Positions 13,449 through 22,796 of a DNA stretch of 64,000 bases are shown piece after piece. Positions within the stretch are counted from its first letter, which is position 1, and each line of letters starts with the position of its first letter. The stretch spans positions 1,163,676-1,227,675 of the forward strand of contig NZ_JAFBDO010000001.1 of NCBI RefSeq assembly GCF_016908295.1, given 5' to 3'. The translations under genes were made by a program, and so were the position numbers. Below the pieces are notes generated by a model. It was not told the origin of the DNA. It made no database searches and saw only the letters and a program-made list of their open reading frames with translations. The stretch comes from Thalassobacillus pellis. GTDB taxonomy: Bacteria > Bacillota > Bacilli > Bacillales > Halobacillaceae.

Positions 13449-14333
13449 ATGTCAAGATTAGGTACGGACAGAGTAAAACGCGGAATGGCAGAAATGCAAA
13501 AAGGTGGCGTCATCATGGACGTCGTAAACGCCGAGCAGGCAAAAATAGCAGAGGAAGCGGGCGCTGTAGCAGTTATGGCCCTTGAACGTGTTCCATCAGA
13601 TATCCGTGCAGCAGGCGGAGTGGCACGTATGGCAGATCCGACTATTACTGAAGAAGTATTGAACGCCGTTTCCATTCCTGTAATGGCAAAAGCACGTATC
13701 GGCCATATCGTGGAAGCACGTGTGCTTGAGGCTATGGGCGTTGATTATATTGATGAGAGTGAAGTATTGACCCCAGCTGACGATATTTACCATATCAACA
13801 AGCGGGACTTTACCGTTCCATTTGTATGCGGATGCCGTGATCTTGGAGAAGCGACCCGTCGTATTGGAGAAGGTGCTTCCATGCTCCGTACTAAAGGGGA
13901 ACCAGGCACAGGAAACATTGTGGAAGCCGTGAATCATATCCGTAAAGTTCAATCTCAAATCAGCCACCTTCGCAGTTTATCAGAGGATGAGGTAATGGTT
14001 TATGCCAAAGAAAACGGAGCGCCATTTGAAATCTTACTGCAAATTCGTGAAGAAGGCCGCTTGCCAGTTGTAAACTTTGCTGCCGGCGGTGTAGCTACAC
14101 CATCAGACGCAGCACTGATGATGCAGCTTGGAGCAGACGGCGTATTTGTTGGATCCGGTATCTTCAAATCTGATAACCCAGAAAAATTCGCCCGTGCGAT
14201 TGTCGAAGCGACAACACATTATGAAGACTACAAGCTTATTGGGGAACTTTCCAAAGGTCTTGGCACAGCGATGACTGGCATTGAAATGTCCACATTGACG
14301 CCAGCTGACCGTATGGCCGACCGCAGCCAATAA
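13449..14333 (+). CDS. pdxS: Pyridoxal 5'-phosphate synthase subunit PdxS
   Basis: This synthase barrel makes PLP from ribose 5-phosphate, glyceraldehyde 3-phosphate and ammonia supplied by PdxT. The Schiff-base lysines are K81 (VMAKARIGH) and K149 ([12 protein letters not shown]). The length of 294 residues equals B. subtilis PdxS. AGGAGGA lies before the ATG. pdxT follows after 16 bp, forming the usual two-gene operon. Confidence 0.98.
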   Translation: MSRLGTDRVKRGMAEMQKGGVIMDVVNAEQAKIAEEAGAVAVMALERVPSDIRAAGGVARMADPTITEEVLNAVSIPVMAKARIGHIVEARVLEAMGVDYIDESEVLTPADDIYHINKRDFTVPFVCGCRDLGEATRRIGEGASMLRTKGEPGTGNIVEAVNHIRKVQSQISHLRSLSEDEVMVYAKENGAPFEILLQIREEGRLPVVNFAAGGVATPSDAALMMQLGADGVFVGSGIFKSDNPEKFARAIVEATTHYEDYKLIGELSKGLGTAMTGIEMSTLTPADRMADRSQ

Positions 14334-14349
14334 AAAGGAGACATGCATC

Positions 14350-14940
14350 ATGATTAGAATTGGTGTGTTGGGGCTTCAAGGAGCGTTTCGTGAGCATATC
14401 CGTTCCGTAGAAGCTTCCGGTGCTGAAGGCATCATCATCAAACGTGTAGAACAATTGAATGACATTGATGGCTTGATTATTCCAGGCGGCGAAAGCACAA
14501 CGATGCGCCGTCTGATTGATAAATATGAGTTTCTTGAACCGTTACGCCAATTTGGAAAACAGGGCAAACCAATTTTCGGAACTTGTGCAGGGATGATCCT
14601 GCTCGCTTCTGAAATTGCTGGCTTTGACCACCACCATCTGGGATTGATGGACATTAAGGTAGAACGGAATGCGTTTGGACGCCAAAGGGAAAGCTTTGAA
14701 GCCGACCTTGATATCAAAGGAGTGGCAGAGGCTTATAACGCTGTCTTTATCCGTGCGCCATATATTTTGGAAACAGGTGCTGGAGTAGATGTTCTAGCTT
14801 CTTATAATGACCGGATCGTCCTTGCACAGCAAGGTCAATACCTTGCCTGTGCGTTCCACCCGGAACTGACGGATGATCATCGATTGACGGCTCATTTCGT
14901 CACCATGGTGGAAGAGTCGAAAAAAACGCTTGCATCCTGA
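14350..14940 (+). CDS. pdxT: PLP synthase glutaminase subunit PdxT
   Basis: This class I glutamine amidotransferase hydrolyses glutamine and channels ammonia to PdxS. The triad is C79 (FGTCAGM), H170 and E172 (AFHPELTDD). The glycine loop PGGESTT is at residues 45-51. The length is 196 residues. AAAAGGAGA precedes the ATG, which follows the pdxS stop by 16 bp. Confidence 0.98.
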   Translation: MIRIGVLGLQGAFREHIRSVEASGAEGIIIKRVEQLNDIDGLIIPGGESTTMRRLIDKYEFLEPLRQFGKQGKPIFGTCAGMILLASEIAGFDHHHLGLMDIKVERNAFGRQRESFEADLDIKGVAEAYNAVFIRAPYILETGAGVDVLASYNDRIVLAQQGQYLACAFHPELTDDHRLTAHFVTMVEESKKTLAS

Positions 14941-14984
14941 TAAGAAATTCGCTATTCTTTATAAACAAACAATTGAAATGAAAA

Positions 14985-15225
14985 CTTGCAATGACAGGAA
15001 ATAGTAACAGGGTACCTTTCTAAAGAGAGTCAGTGGCTGGTGGGAACTGACGGAAGGAAGCTGTGAATCCATCCTTGAGCTGATTTGCTGAAAACGCCAG
15101 TAGGCAAATCCGGTGATTCGCCGTTAACGAAGTTGAGCCGGGAGACATTAGAAGTCTCCAATCAGGGTGGTATCGCGGGAATTGAAGCTCTCGTCCCTTT
15201 TTCAGGGATGGGAGCTTTTTATTTT
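14985..15225 (+). promoter_or_regulatory. T-box riboswitch (serine) upstream of serS
   Basis: The leader has the T-box sequence AGGGTGGTATCGCGGG at 15164-15179, which pairs with the free 3' end of uncharged tRNA. It is followed by a terminator hairpin. A specifier loop GTGAATCCATCC in stem I offers TCC (15068-15070) as the serine codon, flanked by the usual GAA and A. Uncharged tRNA-Ser should favour antitermination and serS expression. The 5' boundary is approximate. Confidence 0.92.
15185..15225 (+). terminator. T-box terminator hairpin
   Basis: AAGCTCTCGTCCCT pairs with AGGGATGGGAGCTT around a short T-rich loop and is followed by TTTTT. It is the OFF structure of the serS leader. Confidence 0.88.
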
Positions 15226-15244
15226 GATAAAAACAACCAATTAA

Positions 15245-16534
<1,290 letters not shown>

Positions 16535-16557
16535 TATATGGAGGAGTTGCTTAAATA

Positions 16558-16798
16558 AATCCTTTATAATCTAAAGTGCTGTTAAAACTTATCGTTGATT
16601 CTCACGAACCGCTTACCGGCAGATGCTTGCCGCGGGCACGGCCTCAGCTAACTTAGTCAAGGAGATCGCTTGACCAAGTGGATCTTCAGCTCGTGCTGTT
16701 CCCGCAGGCGACACTGCCTCTCGCTCATCGTGGAACCAACATTGATATAACGGTATGTCGTTATTAACGTCAACAGTAACCCATCTAAAAATTCACTT
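16558..16798 (-). repeat. Family B repeat, copy B1 (reverse)
   Basis: About 240 bp. Read on the minus strand it matches the copy at 30858-31095 almost end to end: it starts TTTAGATGGG, has the GATGAGCGAGAGGC and CTGCGGGAACAGC segments, CCACTTGGTCAAG, GGCCGTGCCCGCGG, and ends GAGAATCAAC...TTTAACAGC...ATTATAAAGG. Nested inverted repeats would fold the whole unit. No gene is visible in it. Confidence 0.8.
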
Positions 16799-16834
16799 GA
16801 TATTTTCCCTACACTTAAGACTTTAAAATCAAAT

Positions 16835-16881
16835 AAAAAACGGTCTGTTTGGTCAGAGTAAATCCAAACAGGCCGTTTTTT
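16835..16881. terminator. Strong terminator-like hairpin between serS and tRNA-Ser
   Basis: The 18-bp arms AAAAAACGGTCTGTTTGG and CCAAACAGGCCGTTTTTT (one G-T mismatch) have an A run on one side and a T run on the other, so it could act in both directions. It is the likely end of the serS transcript. Confidence 0.8.
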
Positions 16882-17059
16882 CAATCATACCTTTTCAGAA
16901 ACCAACATTATTCAGGGGCACATTTTAAATGTTCGGGAATCTTTGGTCACAATCAGATGAATATTGGCTCTGATATAAATATGCCAACGTAACCTTTTTA
17001 TATGATTTTTCTTGCTATGCCATAAAATTATCGCAAAATTAATTCTTTTCACATGTCCG

Positions 17060-17089
17060 TTGACAGCTCGACAAATTTAATGATATATT
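17060..17089 (+). promoter_or_regulatory. Promoter of tRNA-Ser
   Basis: TTGACA (17060-17065), 18-bp spacer, TATATT (17084-17089), ending 19 bp before the tRNA. A CGACAAA/TTTGTCG inverted repeat (17069-17100) is centred on the -10 box. Confidence 0.8.
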
Positions 17090-17108
17090 AATTTTTGTCG
17101 GACAAGAC

Positions 17109-17201
17109 GGAGGAGTACCCAAGTCTGGCTGAAGGGAGCGGTCTTGAAAACCGCCAGGGGGTTTACGCCCCGCGGGGGTTCGAATCCCTCCTCCTCCGCC
17201 A
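17109..17201 (+). tRNA. tRNA-Ser (UGA anticodon)
   Basis: Class II tRNA with a long variable arm. The acceptor stem is GGAGGAG/CTCCTCC with discriminator G and an encoded CCA. The anticodon TGA is at 17145-17147 in loop CTTGAAA. The T arm has GGTTCGAATCC. A tRNA-Ser at this position, after serS, is conserved in Bacillus. Confidence 0.97.
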
Positions 17202-17239
17202 TATATACAAACAAAGCGCATAAATTTGGAGATTATATG

Positions 17240-17271
17240 AAAAACGAAGGACAATTTGTCCTTCGTTTTTT
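17240..17271 (+). terminator. Terminator after tRNA-Ser
   Basis: AAAAACGAAGGACAA pairs with TTGTCCTTCGTTTTT with almost no loop, followed by TT. Confidence 0.85.
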
Positions 17272-17282
17272 CTGTTCTTCCT

Positions 17283-17316
17283 AAAAAAAAGCCGTTACTT
17301 TATAAGTAGCGGCTTT
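17283..17316 (-). terminator. Terminator of the dgk-dck operon
   Basis: On the minus strand AAAGCCGCTACTT and AAGTAACGGCTTT pair and run into eight Ts (17283-17290). Confidence 0.85.
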
Positions 17317-17327
17317 AATAACTTCTA

Positions 17328-18011
17328 TTATGTCAAAAGACGGCTTGAACGCCATTTACGGGACTGATTGATGAAGTGTCCAATCTTATCCAAAATTGGC
17401 TCCAGGCTGTTTTCATCCTGAACTAGATCATAATCAGCAATGTTGAGACGAAGAACCGGGCAAGCATTGAAATTGTCGATCCAATTTTCATAACGCTGGT
17501 ACATTTCCTCCCAGTATTCGACAGGAGTCTGCTGTTCCATTGGGCGTCCCCGGCTTTTGATACGGGTAAGAATGTCTTCAAAAGAGCCTTCCAGGTAAAT
17601 CAATAAATCCGGATGTGGAAAGTATGGGGTCATCACCATGGCATCAAACAAATTGGTGTACGTTTCGTAATCGATTTCTGACATTGTCCCTTTTTCATAA
17701 TGCATGCGGGCGAATATCCCTGTATCCTCGTAAATGGATCGGTCCTGAATGAAGCCGCCACCGTATTCGAAGATTTTTTTCTGCTCTTTGAAACGTTCTG
17801 CCAGGAAATATATCTGCAGATGAAAGCTCCAACGTTCAAAATCATGATAAAACTTGTCCAAATAAGGGTTCGTTTCTACTTTTTCCAGGGAGGTCCGAAA
17901 TTTAAGGGCATCTGCCAGCGCATGGGTCATCGTTGATTTTCCGACACCGACCGTCCCGGCAATCGTAATGACACTGTCGTGAGGAATGCCGTATCGTTCT
18001 CTTACGTTCAT
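17328..18011 (-). CDS. dck: Deoxyadenosine/deoxycytidine kinase
   Basis: This deoxynucleoside kinase salvages deoxyadenosine and deoxycytidine. The P-loop GTVGVGKST is near residue 19. Further hallmarks are the ERWSFHLQIYFLAERFKEQK segment, the DRSIYED catalytic motif (DRS) and the lid region with RGRPMEQQT. The length is 227 residues. Its ATG overlaps the dgk stop by 4 bp, so translation is coupled. The pair matches B. subtilis dgk-dck. Confidence 0.95.
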   Translation of the reverse strand: MNVRERYGIPHDSVITIAGTVGVGKSTMTHALADALKFRTSLEKVETNPYLDKFYHDFERWSFHLQIYFLAERFKEQKKIFEYGGGFIQDRSIYEDTGIFARMHYEKGTMSEIDYETYTNLFDAMVMTPYFPHPDLLIYLEGSFEDILTRIKSRGRPMEQQTPVEYWEEMYQRYENWIDNFNACPVLRLNIADYDLVQDENSLEPILDKIGHFINQSRKWRSSRLLT

Positions 18012-18649
18012 TTGATAACTTCTCCTTTACATAGATGCTGTTCGACCTCGCTGAGAATGTCATTAAGGTCCTCCTGGTGTTTTATGAAATCCATGTCATC
18101 CCCATTGATGCGGATGACAGGAATCTCCGGGTGGGTCAGTTCAAAGTGATCCATGAATTTTTCATAGTCCCGGGAAAGTTGTTCCAGATAAGATGGCTGA
18201 ATATTCGCTTCCACTCCACGGTTACGCATGCGAATGCGCTCCAACAGCGTATCCAGGCTGGCGTCGAGATATACCATCATGTTCGGTTTAGGCATATCAT
18301 GAGTAAGTATGTCGTAGATTTGCGCATATTTTTCAAATTTGTCTTTTTGCAATGTCCTGCGGGCAAAAATCATGTTTTTAGAAATATGGTAATCGGCAAC
18401 TACCGATTTATTGCATTGTAAGTATTTTTTCTCGATATCCTCGAGCTGTTTGAACCTGTTACAGAGGAAAAACATTTCCGTCTGGAAACTCCATTCCTCT
18501 ATATCATCATAAAACTTGCCCAAAAAAGGATTCTCTTCGACAATTTCCTGCAGCAGCTGAAAATTGAAATGGGAAGCGATCTTTTTTGACAAGGATGTTT
18601 TTCCTACCCCGATCGGGCCTTCCACAGCAATGAAAGGTATTTGTTCCAT
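18008..18649 (-). CDS. dgk: Deoxyguanosine kinase
   Basis: Purine deoxynucleoside kinase of the dNK family, paralogous to dck downstream. The P-loop GPIGVGKTS lies near residue 11; EEWSFQTEMFFLCNRFKQL and DYHISKN correspond to the substrate-binding and catalytic segments, and MRNRGVE is the lid. The length is 213 residues. AAGGAGGAAAG precedes the ATG. It is the first gene of the operon. In B. subtilis yaaH and tadA follow this pair; here more than 38 kb lies between. Confidence 0.94.
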   Translation of the reverse strand: MEQIPFIAVEGPIGVGKTSLSKKIASHFNFQLLQEIVEENPFLGKFYDDIEEWSFQTEMFFLCNRFKQLEDIEKKYLQCNKSVVADYHISKNMIFARRTLQKDKFEKYAQIYDILTHDMPKPNMMVYLDASLDTLLERIRMRNRGVEANIQPSYLEQLSRDYEKFMDHFELTHPEIPVIRINGDDMDFIKHQEDLNDILSEVEQHLCKGEVIK

Positions 18650-18768
18650 CTTTCTTCCTCCTTAACCATTCAGAGACAAAATTCGAGACGTTCTGACAGA
18701 CAGGTTATATTCTACCATACAATTGTAGCAATTTGAGTAGCCAGGCAGATTTTATTAACGGGAAAATC

Positions 18769-18797
18769 TTTTCAAATCACAGGAAATTTTGTATAAT
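18769..18797 (+). promoter_or_regulatory. Promoter of tRNA-Arg
   Basis: TTTTCA (18769-18774), 17-bp spacer and a perfect TATAAT (18792-18797), 24 bp before the tRNA. Confidence 0.65.
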
Positions 18798-18820
18798 ATA
18801 GTTTGTGCCTTCATTACATT

Positions 18821-18893
18821 GCCCCCGTAGCTCAGGGGATAGAGCATCGGTTTCCTAAACCGTGTGCCGCAGGTTCGAATCCTGCCGGGGGCG
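18821..18893 (+). tRNA. tRNA-Arg (CCU anticodon)
   Basis: Complete cloverleaf: acceptor GCCCCCG/CGGGGGC with discriminator G, D arm GCTCAGGGGATAGAGC, anticodon CCT at 18854-18856 in loop TTCCTAA, T arm CAGGTTCGAATCCTG. CCA is not encoded. Confidence 0.97.
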
Positions 18894-18912
18894 TTCTTAT
18901 AATAATTATACG

Positions 18913-19010
18913 AAAGAAAAAATTGTCTTGTCGCCTAGTCCTTATAGCAAAGGCGGCCTTCGTTTTACTTATACTTTATTCCTTTAACAAAGTTAAACTT
19001 TCTTAAAGTG
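18913..19010 (-). repeat. Family A repeat, copy A4 (reverse)
   Basis: On the minus strand it begins CACTTTAAGAAAGTTTAAC and contains GTATAAGTAAAAC, as in the other copies. The second hairpin is re-formed with different bases (GCCT/AGGC). It starts directly after the T-rich side of the hairpin at 19017-19054. Confidence 0.8.
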
Positions 19011-19016
19011 CAAAAC

Positions 19017-19054
19017 AAGCCCACCGTTTCCCTGAAAAGGAACGATGGGCTTTT
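19017..19054. terminator. Bidirectional terminator of the DUF6241 gene
   Basis: AAGCCCACCGTTTCC pairs with GGAACGATGGGCTT around CTGAAAA. Read on the minus strand it ends TTGTTTTG and terminates the 19594-19076 gene. Confidence 0.75.
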
Positions 19055-19075
19055 GTATGATATTCTGGGAATCAC

Positions 19076-19594
19076 TTAATAATTTTTTTCTATATACTCC
19101 TGTTCTTCTGCCTCACTTAGTAAACCGGTAGCTTTGCCGATTGTACCTCCTTGTAATTGCCAAATTCGATTATGTGCGTTGACGGCATTGTCAAAGTTTC
19201 CTTCATCCCAAGGTTTGAGAATATCCCGATAAACATCTTCGAATTCATAGGTTTCGGTCCCTTCAACAGCAGTGAGGATCGCTAACATCTTATCGATTCG
19301 TTCAGGTGTTATCTGCAGTTTTCCCCATTTTTCGTCAGCTTCGACTTTCTGATGGGTCAAATGATGGATCATGGACTGGAATTCGGTCTCTGAAGGGACT
19401 TCGGATGGTGTGATCTCCTGGTCTTGTTTCCCTACATTATTCAACATTTCTTCGTGTTTCGCTTCTGTTGCTTCTTCTTCTCCACTTGCTTTTTCTTTAT
19501 TCGTATTGAAAACTGCCAGGAAAATATAAATGCTCGATGCGATAAGGACTAATCCTATGGCAGTTCCAAATATCCACCAATATGATTTTTTCAT
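19076..19594 (-). CDS. DUF6241-type membrane-anchored protein
   Basis: The protein has 172 residues, one N-terminal membrane helix (about residues 7-29), then a Glu/Lys-rich linker and an extracellular domain with FQSMIHHLTHQKVEADEKWG and NRIWQLQGGTIGKATGLL. These match what I recall of DUF6241 proteins of Bacillus. Function is unknown. It stands alone, with a terminator just after its stop. Confidence 0.7.
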   Translation of the reverse strand: MKKSYWWIFGTAIGLVLIASSIYIFLAVFNTNKEKASGEEEATEAKHEEMLNNVGKQDQEITPSEVPSETEFQSMIHHLTHQKVEADEKWGKLQITPERIDKMLAILTAVEGTETYEFEDVYRDILKPWDEGNFDNAVNAHNRIWQLQGGTIGKATGLLSEAEEQEYIEKNY

Positions 19595-19726
19595 TAAAAA
19601 TCCCCTTTATCAGATTGTTTCCGTACCTTTGTAACACTACATTAACAAATTTGAAAAATTATGTAAATTTAAATGACGCACAATTAGGTAGAGAAAAACG
19701 GATTTTTTAGGAAAGTCATGGTTTAA

Positions 19727-19767
19727 AAAGCGGTCGGTATGGAGTTTTGTGCCATACCGACCGCTTT
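19727..19767. terminator. Isolated terminator-like hairpin
   Basis: Perfect 16-bp arms with a 9-nt loop, followed by TTTGTCTTT. No gene reads into it from the left, so it may be a leftover or belong to an unseen short transcript. Confidence 0.6.
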
Positions 19768-19837
19768 GTCTTTCACTTTATGGGGTTCTATGCCCTGTCA
19801 TGTTAGTAAGTACCCTCTTCCTGAAAGCTCTCACTCT

Positions 19838-20035
19838 TTTAGACTCGCTGTTGAAATTTATAATGCCTCATTGTTAATCCCGCTATAAAGAGGCGGTTAC
19901 GACAGTGAGAAAAGATCGAGCCGAAGACACTTGGTCAATCTTCTTGATCGATCATAGCTTAAGGCCTTGCCCGCTGCACGTATCCGCCGGCAAGCGATAC
20001 TCGAAAATCAACTTCCAGTGGTACATGTGGTAATG
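19838..20035 (+). repeat. Family B repeat, divergent copy B4
   Basis: It keeps TTTTAGACTCGCTGTTGAAATTTAT at the left, GAGCCGAAGACACTTGGTCAA in the middle and GTATCCGCCGGCAAGCGAT near the right, but has decayed pairing compared with the 30858 copy. Confidence 0.65.
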
Positions 20036-20046
20036 TGCCTTTTCTC

Positions 20047-20196
20047 TTAACGATGTGTGTAAGCAATCAAAATCACGGGTTCATTGGAACGGACCTGAAG
20101 CTTCTTTTCTAAATCCTGAACTTGTTTCAGCATTTCTTCTGTCAGCATAGCTGTATCATAATCTTCCATCGCTAATAGTTTATCTTCCAGACGCAT
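20047..20196 (-). CDS. Small protein of 49 residues, unknown function
   Basis: ATG at 20196 is preceded by AGAGG at a good distance. The product begins MRLEDKLLAMEDYDTAMLTE, continues with a helix-rich middle (EMLKQVQDLEKKLQ) and ends in VILIAYTHR. It is charged, probably helical, with no membrane segment. I do not recognise the family. The ribosome-binding site and protein-like composition argue for a real gene, although it is short. Confidence 0.6.
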   Translation of the reverse strand: MRLEDKLLAMEDYDTAMLTEEMLKQVQDLEKKLQVRSNEPVILIAYTHR

Positions 20197-20368
20197 ATTA
20201 TAACCTCTTTCTGTTCGTTGTACACATAGGGTATGCGTATGTCGTAAAGTTAAACATCCTGTATTTTGGACATGTTAGGGAGCTGGGATTCATACATATA
20301 GAACAGCGGGATATGCGATTTTTTTATTAAGCCTCTACGAGGACGAGCCAGAGTGAGGAGGGGCAGTG

Positions 20369-21541
20369 ATGAGCGGAGCTTTGGAAGGAATTAAGATACT
20401 TGACCTGTCACGGGTTCTAGCTGGTCCATACTGTACCATGATTCTTGGGGATCTCGGAGCAGAAGTGATTAAAGTGGAAGCTGCAGGCGGCAGCGATGAG
20501 ACGAGAAAATGGGGACCACCATTTCAAAATGGAGTGAGTGCTTATTATTTATGCGCCAACCGGAATAAAAAAAGCGTCACCATTGACCTGAAATCAGGTG
20601 AAGGAAAAAGAAAGATTGAACAGCTGGTTTCATCTTGTGACGTGGTCATCCACAATTTCAAGACAGGAACGATGGAACGGCTGGGATTTGGATATGAGCA
20701 ATTAAAAAAACAAAATCCCGGTCTTATATTTTGTGGCATCACAGGATATGGGGAAACAGGCCCTTATAAGGATCTCCCTGGATATGACTTTGTTATTCAG
20801 GCGATGAGCGGGTTGATGAGTATAACTGGAGACGAGAATTCCGGGCCGCAAAAAGTCGGCGTGGCTATCACTGATATTTTAACGGGATTATATGCCTGTA
20901 TTGGTATTTTGGCAGCTTTACAGGAGCGTACACAATCAGGATTTGGTCAAAAAGTCGATCTTGCTTTATATGACACAGCAGTCAGCTCGCTTGTTAATAT
21001 AGCCAGTAATTATTTGATGTCAGGGAAAGTGCCTGAACGGCTAGGAAACCATCATGCGAATATCGTTCCTTACCAGACCTTTCGGACAGAGGACGGCGAA
21101 ATGGTGATTGCTGTAGGCAATGACCGGCAGTTCCAGCGTTTGTGTGAATTGGCAGGGAAACCAGAATTGTCTGCCGATGAACGCTATCGGACAAATCCTG
21201 CCAGGGTAGCAAATCGCTTTGAGCTGAAAAAACAGTTACAAGAAGCGTTTTTACAGAAACCGACAGTTTATTGGAAATCTGTTTGTGATCAGGAAAACAT
21301 TCCGTGCGGTCCAATTCAGAACCTCAGGGAGCTTGAAAGTGATCCGCAAATGGCAGCAAGAGAGATGTTTCAGGAAATGGATCACCCGACTGCAGGAAAA
21401 ATAAAGGTGGTTGGCAGCCCTTTAAAGCTTTCTCGGACGCCTGTTGCATATAAATCCCATCCGCCAGATCCAGGAGAGCACGATGAATGGCTAAAAGAAT
21501 TTTTAACCAAGGAATCAGGAGGGACAAAGGATGAATTTTGA
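20369..21541 (+). CDS. CaiB/BaiF-type CoA-transferase, likely glutarate CoA-transferase
   Basis: This class III CoA-transferase moves CoA between carboxylic acids; 390 residues. It has the family start LEGIKILDLSRVLAGPYCTM, then GDLGAEVIKVE, and the catalytic aspartate in GYDFVIQAMSGLM. Its frame overlaps the next gene, a glutaryl-CoA dehydrogenase, by 11 bp, which points to glutarate or a similar dicarboxylate as substrate (like succinyl-CoA:glutarate CoA-transferase). ATG 20369 follows GAGGAGGGG; GTG 20366 is equally in frame. Confidence 0.85.
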   Translation: MSGALEGIKILDLSRVLAGPYCTMILGDLGAEVIKVEAAGGSDETRKWGPPFQNGVSAYYLCANRNKKSVTIDLKSGEGKRKIEQLVSSCDVVIHNFKTGTMERLGFGYEQLKKQNPGLIFCGITGYGETGPYKDLPGYDFVIQAMSGLMSITGDENSGPQKVGVAITDILTGLYACIGILAALQERTQSGFGQKVDLALYDTAVSSLVNIASNYLMSGKVPERLGNHHANIVPYQTFRTEDGEMVIAVGNDRQFQRLCELAGKPELSADERYRTNPARVANRFELKKQLQEAFLQKPTVYWKSVCDQENIPCGPIQNLRELESDPQMAAREMFQEMDHPTAGKIKVVGSPLKLSRTPVAYKSHPPDPGEHDEWLKEFLTKESGGTKDEF

Positions 21542-22724
21542 TTTTACAGAAGAACAGCTGCTTTTAAGAAAAACTGTCCGAAGTTTTGTCGATAAGGAAA
21601 TCATGCCATATATACAGGAATGGGATGAACAGGGGAAATTCGATCCAAGTATATATAGCAAATTGGCGGACTTAGGGTTGATGGGAGTATGTATTCCGGA
21701 GGTTTATGGGGGAAGCGGAATGGACTATAATTCTCTCGCTATCGTCTGTGAGGAGCTGGAAAGAGGGGACACGGCATTTCGTACAGCTGTATCGGTCCAT
21801 ATCGGTTTGAATTCACTCACCTTACTTCAATGGGGAAATGAATGGCAGAAGCAGAAATACCTTATTCCTCAGGCACAAGGGGAAAGATTAGGTGCTTTCG
21901 GTTTGACCGAACCGGGGGCGGGTTCTGATGTAGCAGCATTGCAGACTACTGCCAGAAAAGAGAAAGATTATTACATTCTGAACGGTCAGAAAACCTGGAT
22001 ATCGCTATGCGATACGGCCGATCACTTCCTTGTTTTTGCTTATACCGATAAACAAAAAAAACACCATGGTATTTCCGCCTTTATTGTTGAGAGAAATACA
22101 CCCGGATTTTCCTCCAAAGCGACCAAAGGAAAGCTCGGCATCCGTTCTGGAAATACAGGAGAGTTGTTTTTTGAAGATATGAAAATATCGGAAAGGAATC
22201 TGCTGGGAAAAGAAGGGGACGGTTTTAAAATTGCTATGGCTGCTTTAGACAACGGCCGATTTACTGTAGCCGCCGGGGCCTGCGGACTTATCATGGCATG
22301 TCTCGAGTCGAGTGTCGAATATTGTCATGACCGCGAAACCTTCGGAAAGGAGATTGGCCGGCATCAGCTCGTCCAGCAGATGATCGCTAAGATGGAAGCA
22401 GGACTGCAGATGAGCAGGCTGCTTGTTTATAGAGCAGGTGAACTGAAAAATCAGGGGAAACGTAACACACGAGAAACCTCGCTAGCCAAATGGCAGGCAT
22501 GCGATTTTGCCAACCAGGCAGCAGATGATGCAGTCCAAGTACACGGGGCATATGGCTATTCCAATGAATATCCGGTAGAACGTCATTTGAGGAACTCCAA
22601 AGCGCCTGTCATCTACGAAGGGACCAGGGAAATCCATACTATAATGCAGGCAGAGTATGTACTTGGTTATCGAAAAGATAAGCCACTTGATCACATGTTA
22701 CCCGCCTGGCCGTATGAATCTTAA
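21531..22724 (+). CDS. gcdH: Acyl-CoA dehydrogenase, likely glutaryl-CoA dehydrogenase
   Basis: FAD enzyme of 397 residues. The catalytic base is E363 in YEGTREIHTIMQ. In glutaryl-CoA dehydrogenases an Arg and a Ser four residues later bind the free carboxylate (human Arg94, Ser98, in YRSAMSVQ); here the aligned FRTAVSVH gives R84 and S88. The reaction would be glutaryl-CoA to crotonyl-CoA and CO2. It is coupled to the CoA-transferase gene, and a lysine catabolic operon lies 1.7 kb further on. It could otherwise be another short-chain dehydrogenase. Confidence 0.8.
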   Translation: MNFDFTEEQLLLRKTVRSFVDKEIMPYIQEWDEQGKFDPSIYSKLADLGLMGVCIPEVYGGSGMDYNSLAIVCEELERGDTAFRTAVSVHIGLNSLTLLQWGNEWQKQKYLIPQAQGERLGAFGLTEPGAGSDVAALQTTARKEKDYYILNGQKTWISLCDTADHFLVFAYTDKQKKHHGISAFIVERNTPGFSSKATKGKLGIRSGNTGELFFEDMKISERNLLGKEGDGFKIAMAALDNGRFTVAAGACGLIMACLESSVEYCHDRETFGKEIGRHQLVQQMIAKMEAGLQMSRLLVYRAGELKNQGKRNTRETSLAKWQACDFANQAADDAVQVHGAYGYSNEYPVERHLRNSKAPVIYEGTREIHTIMQAEYVLGYRKDKPLDHMLPAWPYES

Positions 22725-22734
22725 TCGATTTTTA

Positions 22735-22762
22735 CCGGAGCCTTCGGTGTGCTCCGGATTTT
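22735..22762 (+). terminator. Terminator after gcdH
   Basis: CCGGAGC and GCTCCGG close a 9-nt loop, followed by ATTTTAT. The T run is weak. Confidence 0.65.
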
Positions 22763-22796
22763 ATATTGGAAATAAAGGATATGGGGGAGAATGTAA

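Larger units (their letters stand above)
19595..20046. other. Long intergenic region with terminator hairpin and family B relic
   Basis: No gene is visible. A 16-bp perfect inverted repeat (AAAGCGGTCGGTATGG/CCATACCGACCGCTTT, 19727-19767) resembles a terminator. A divergent family B copy covers about 19838-20035. Confidence 0.7.
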
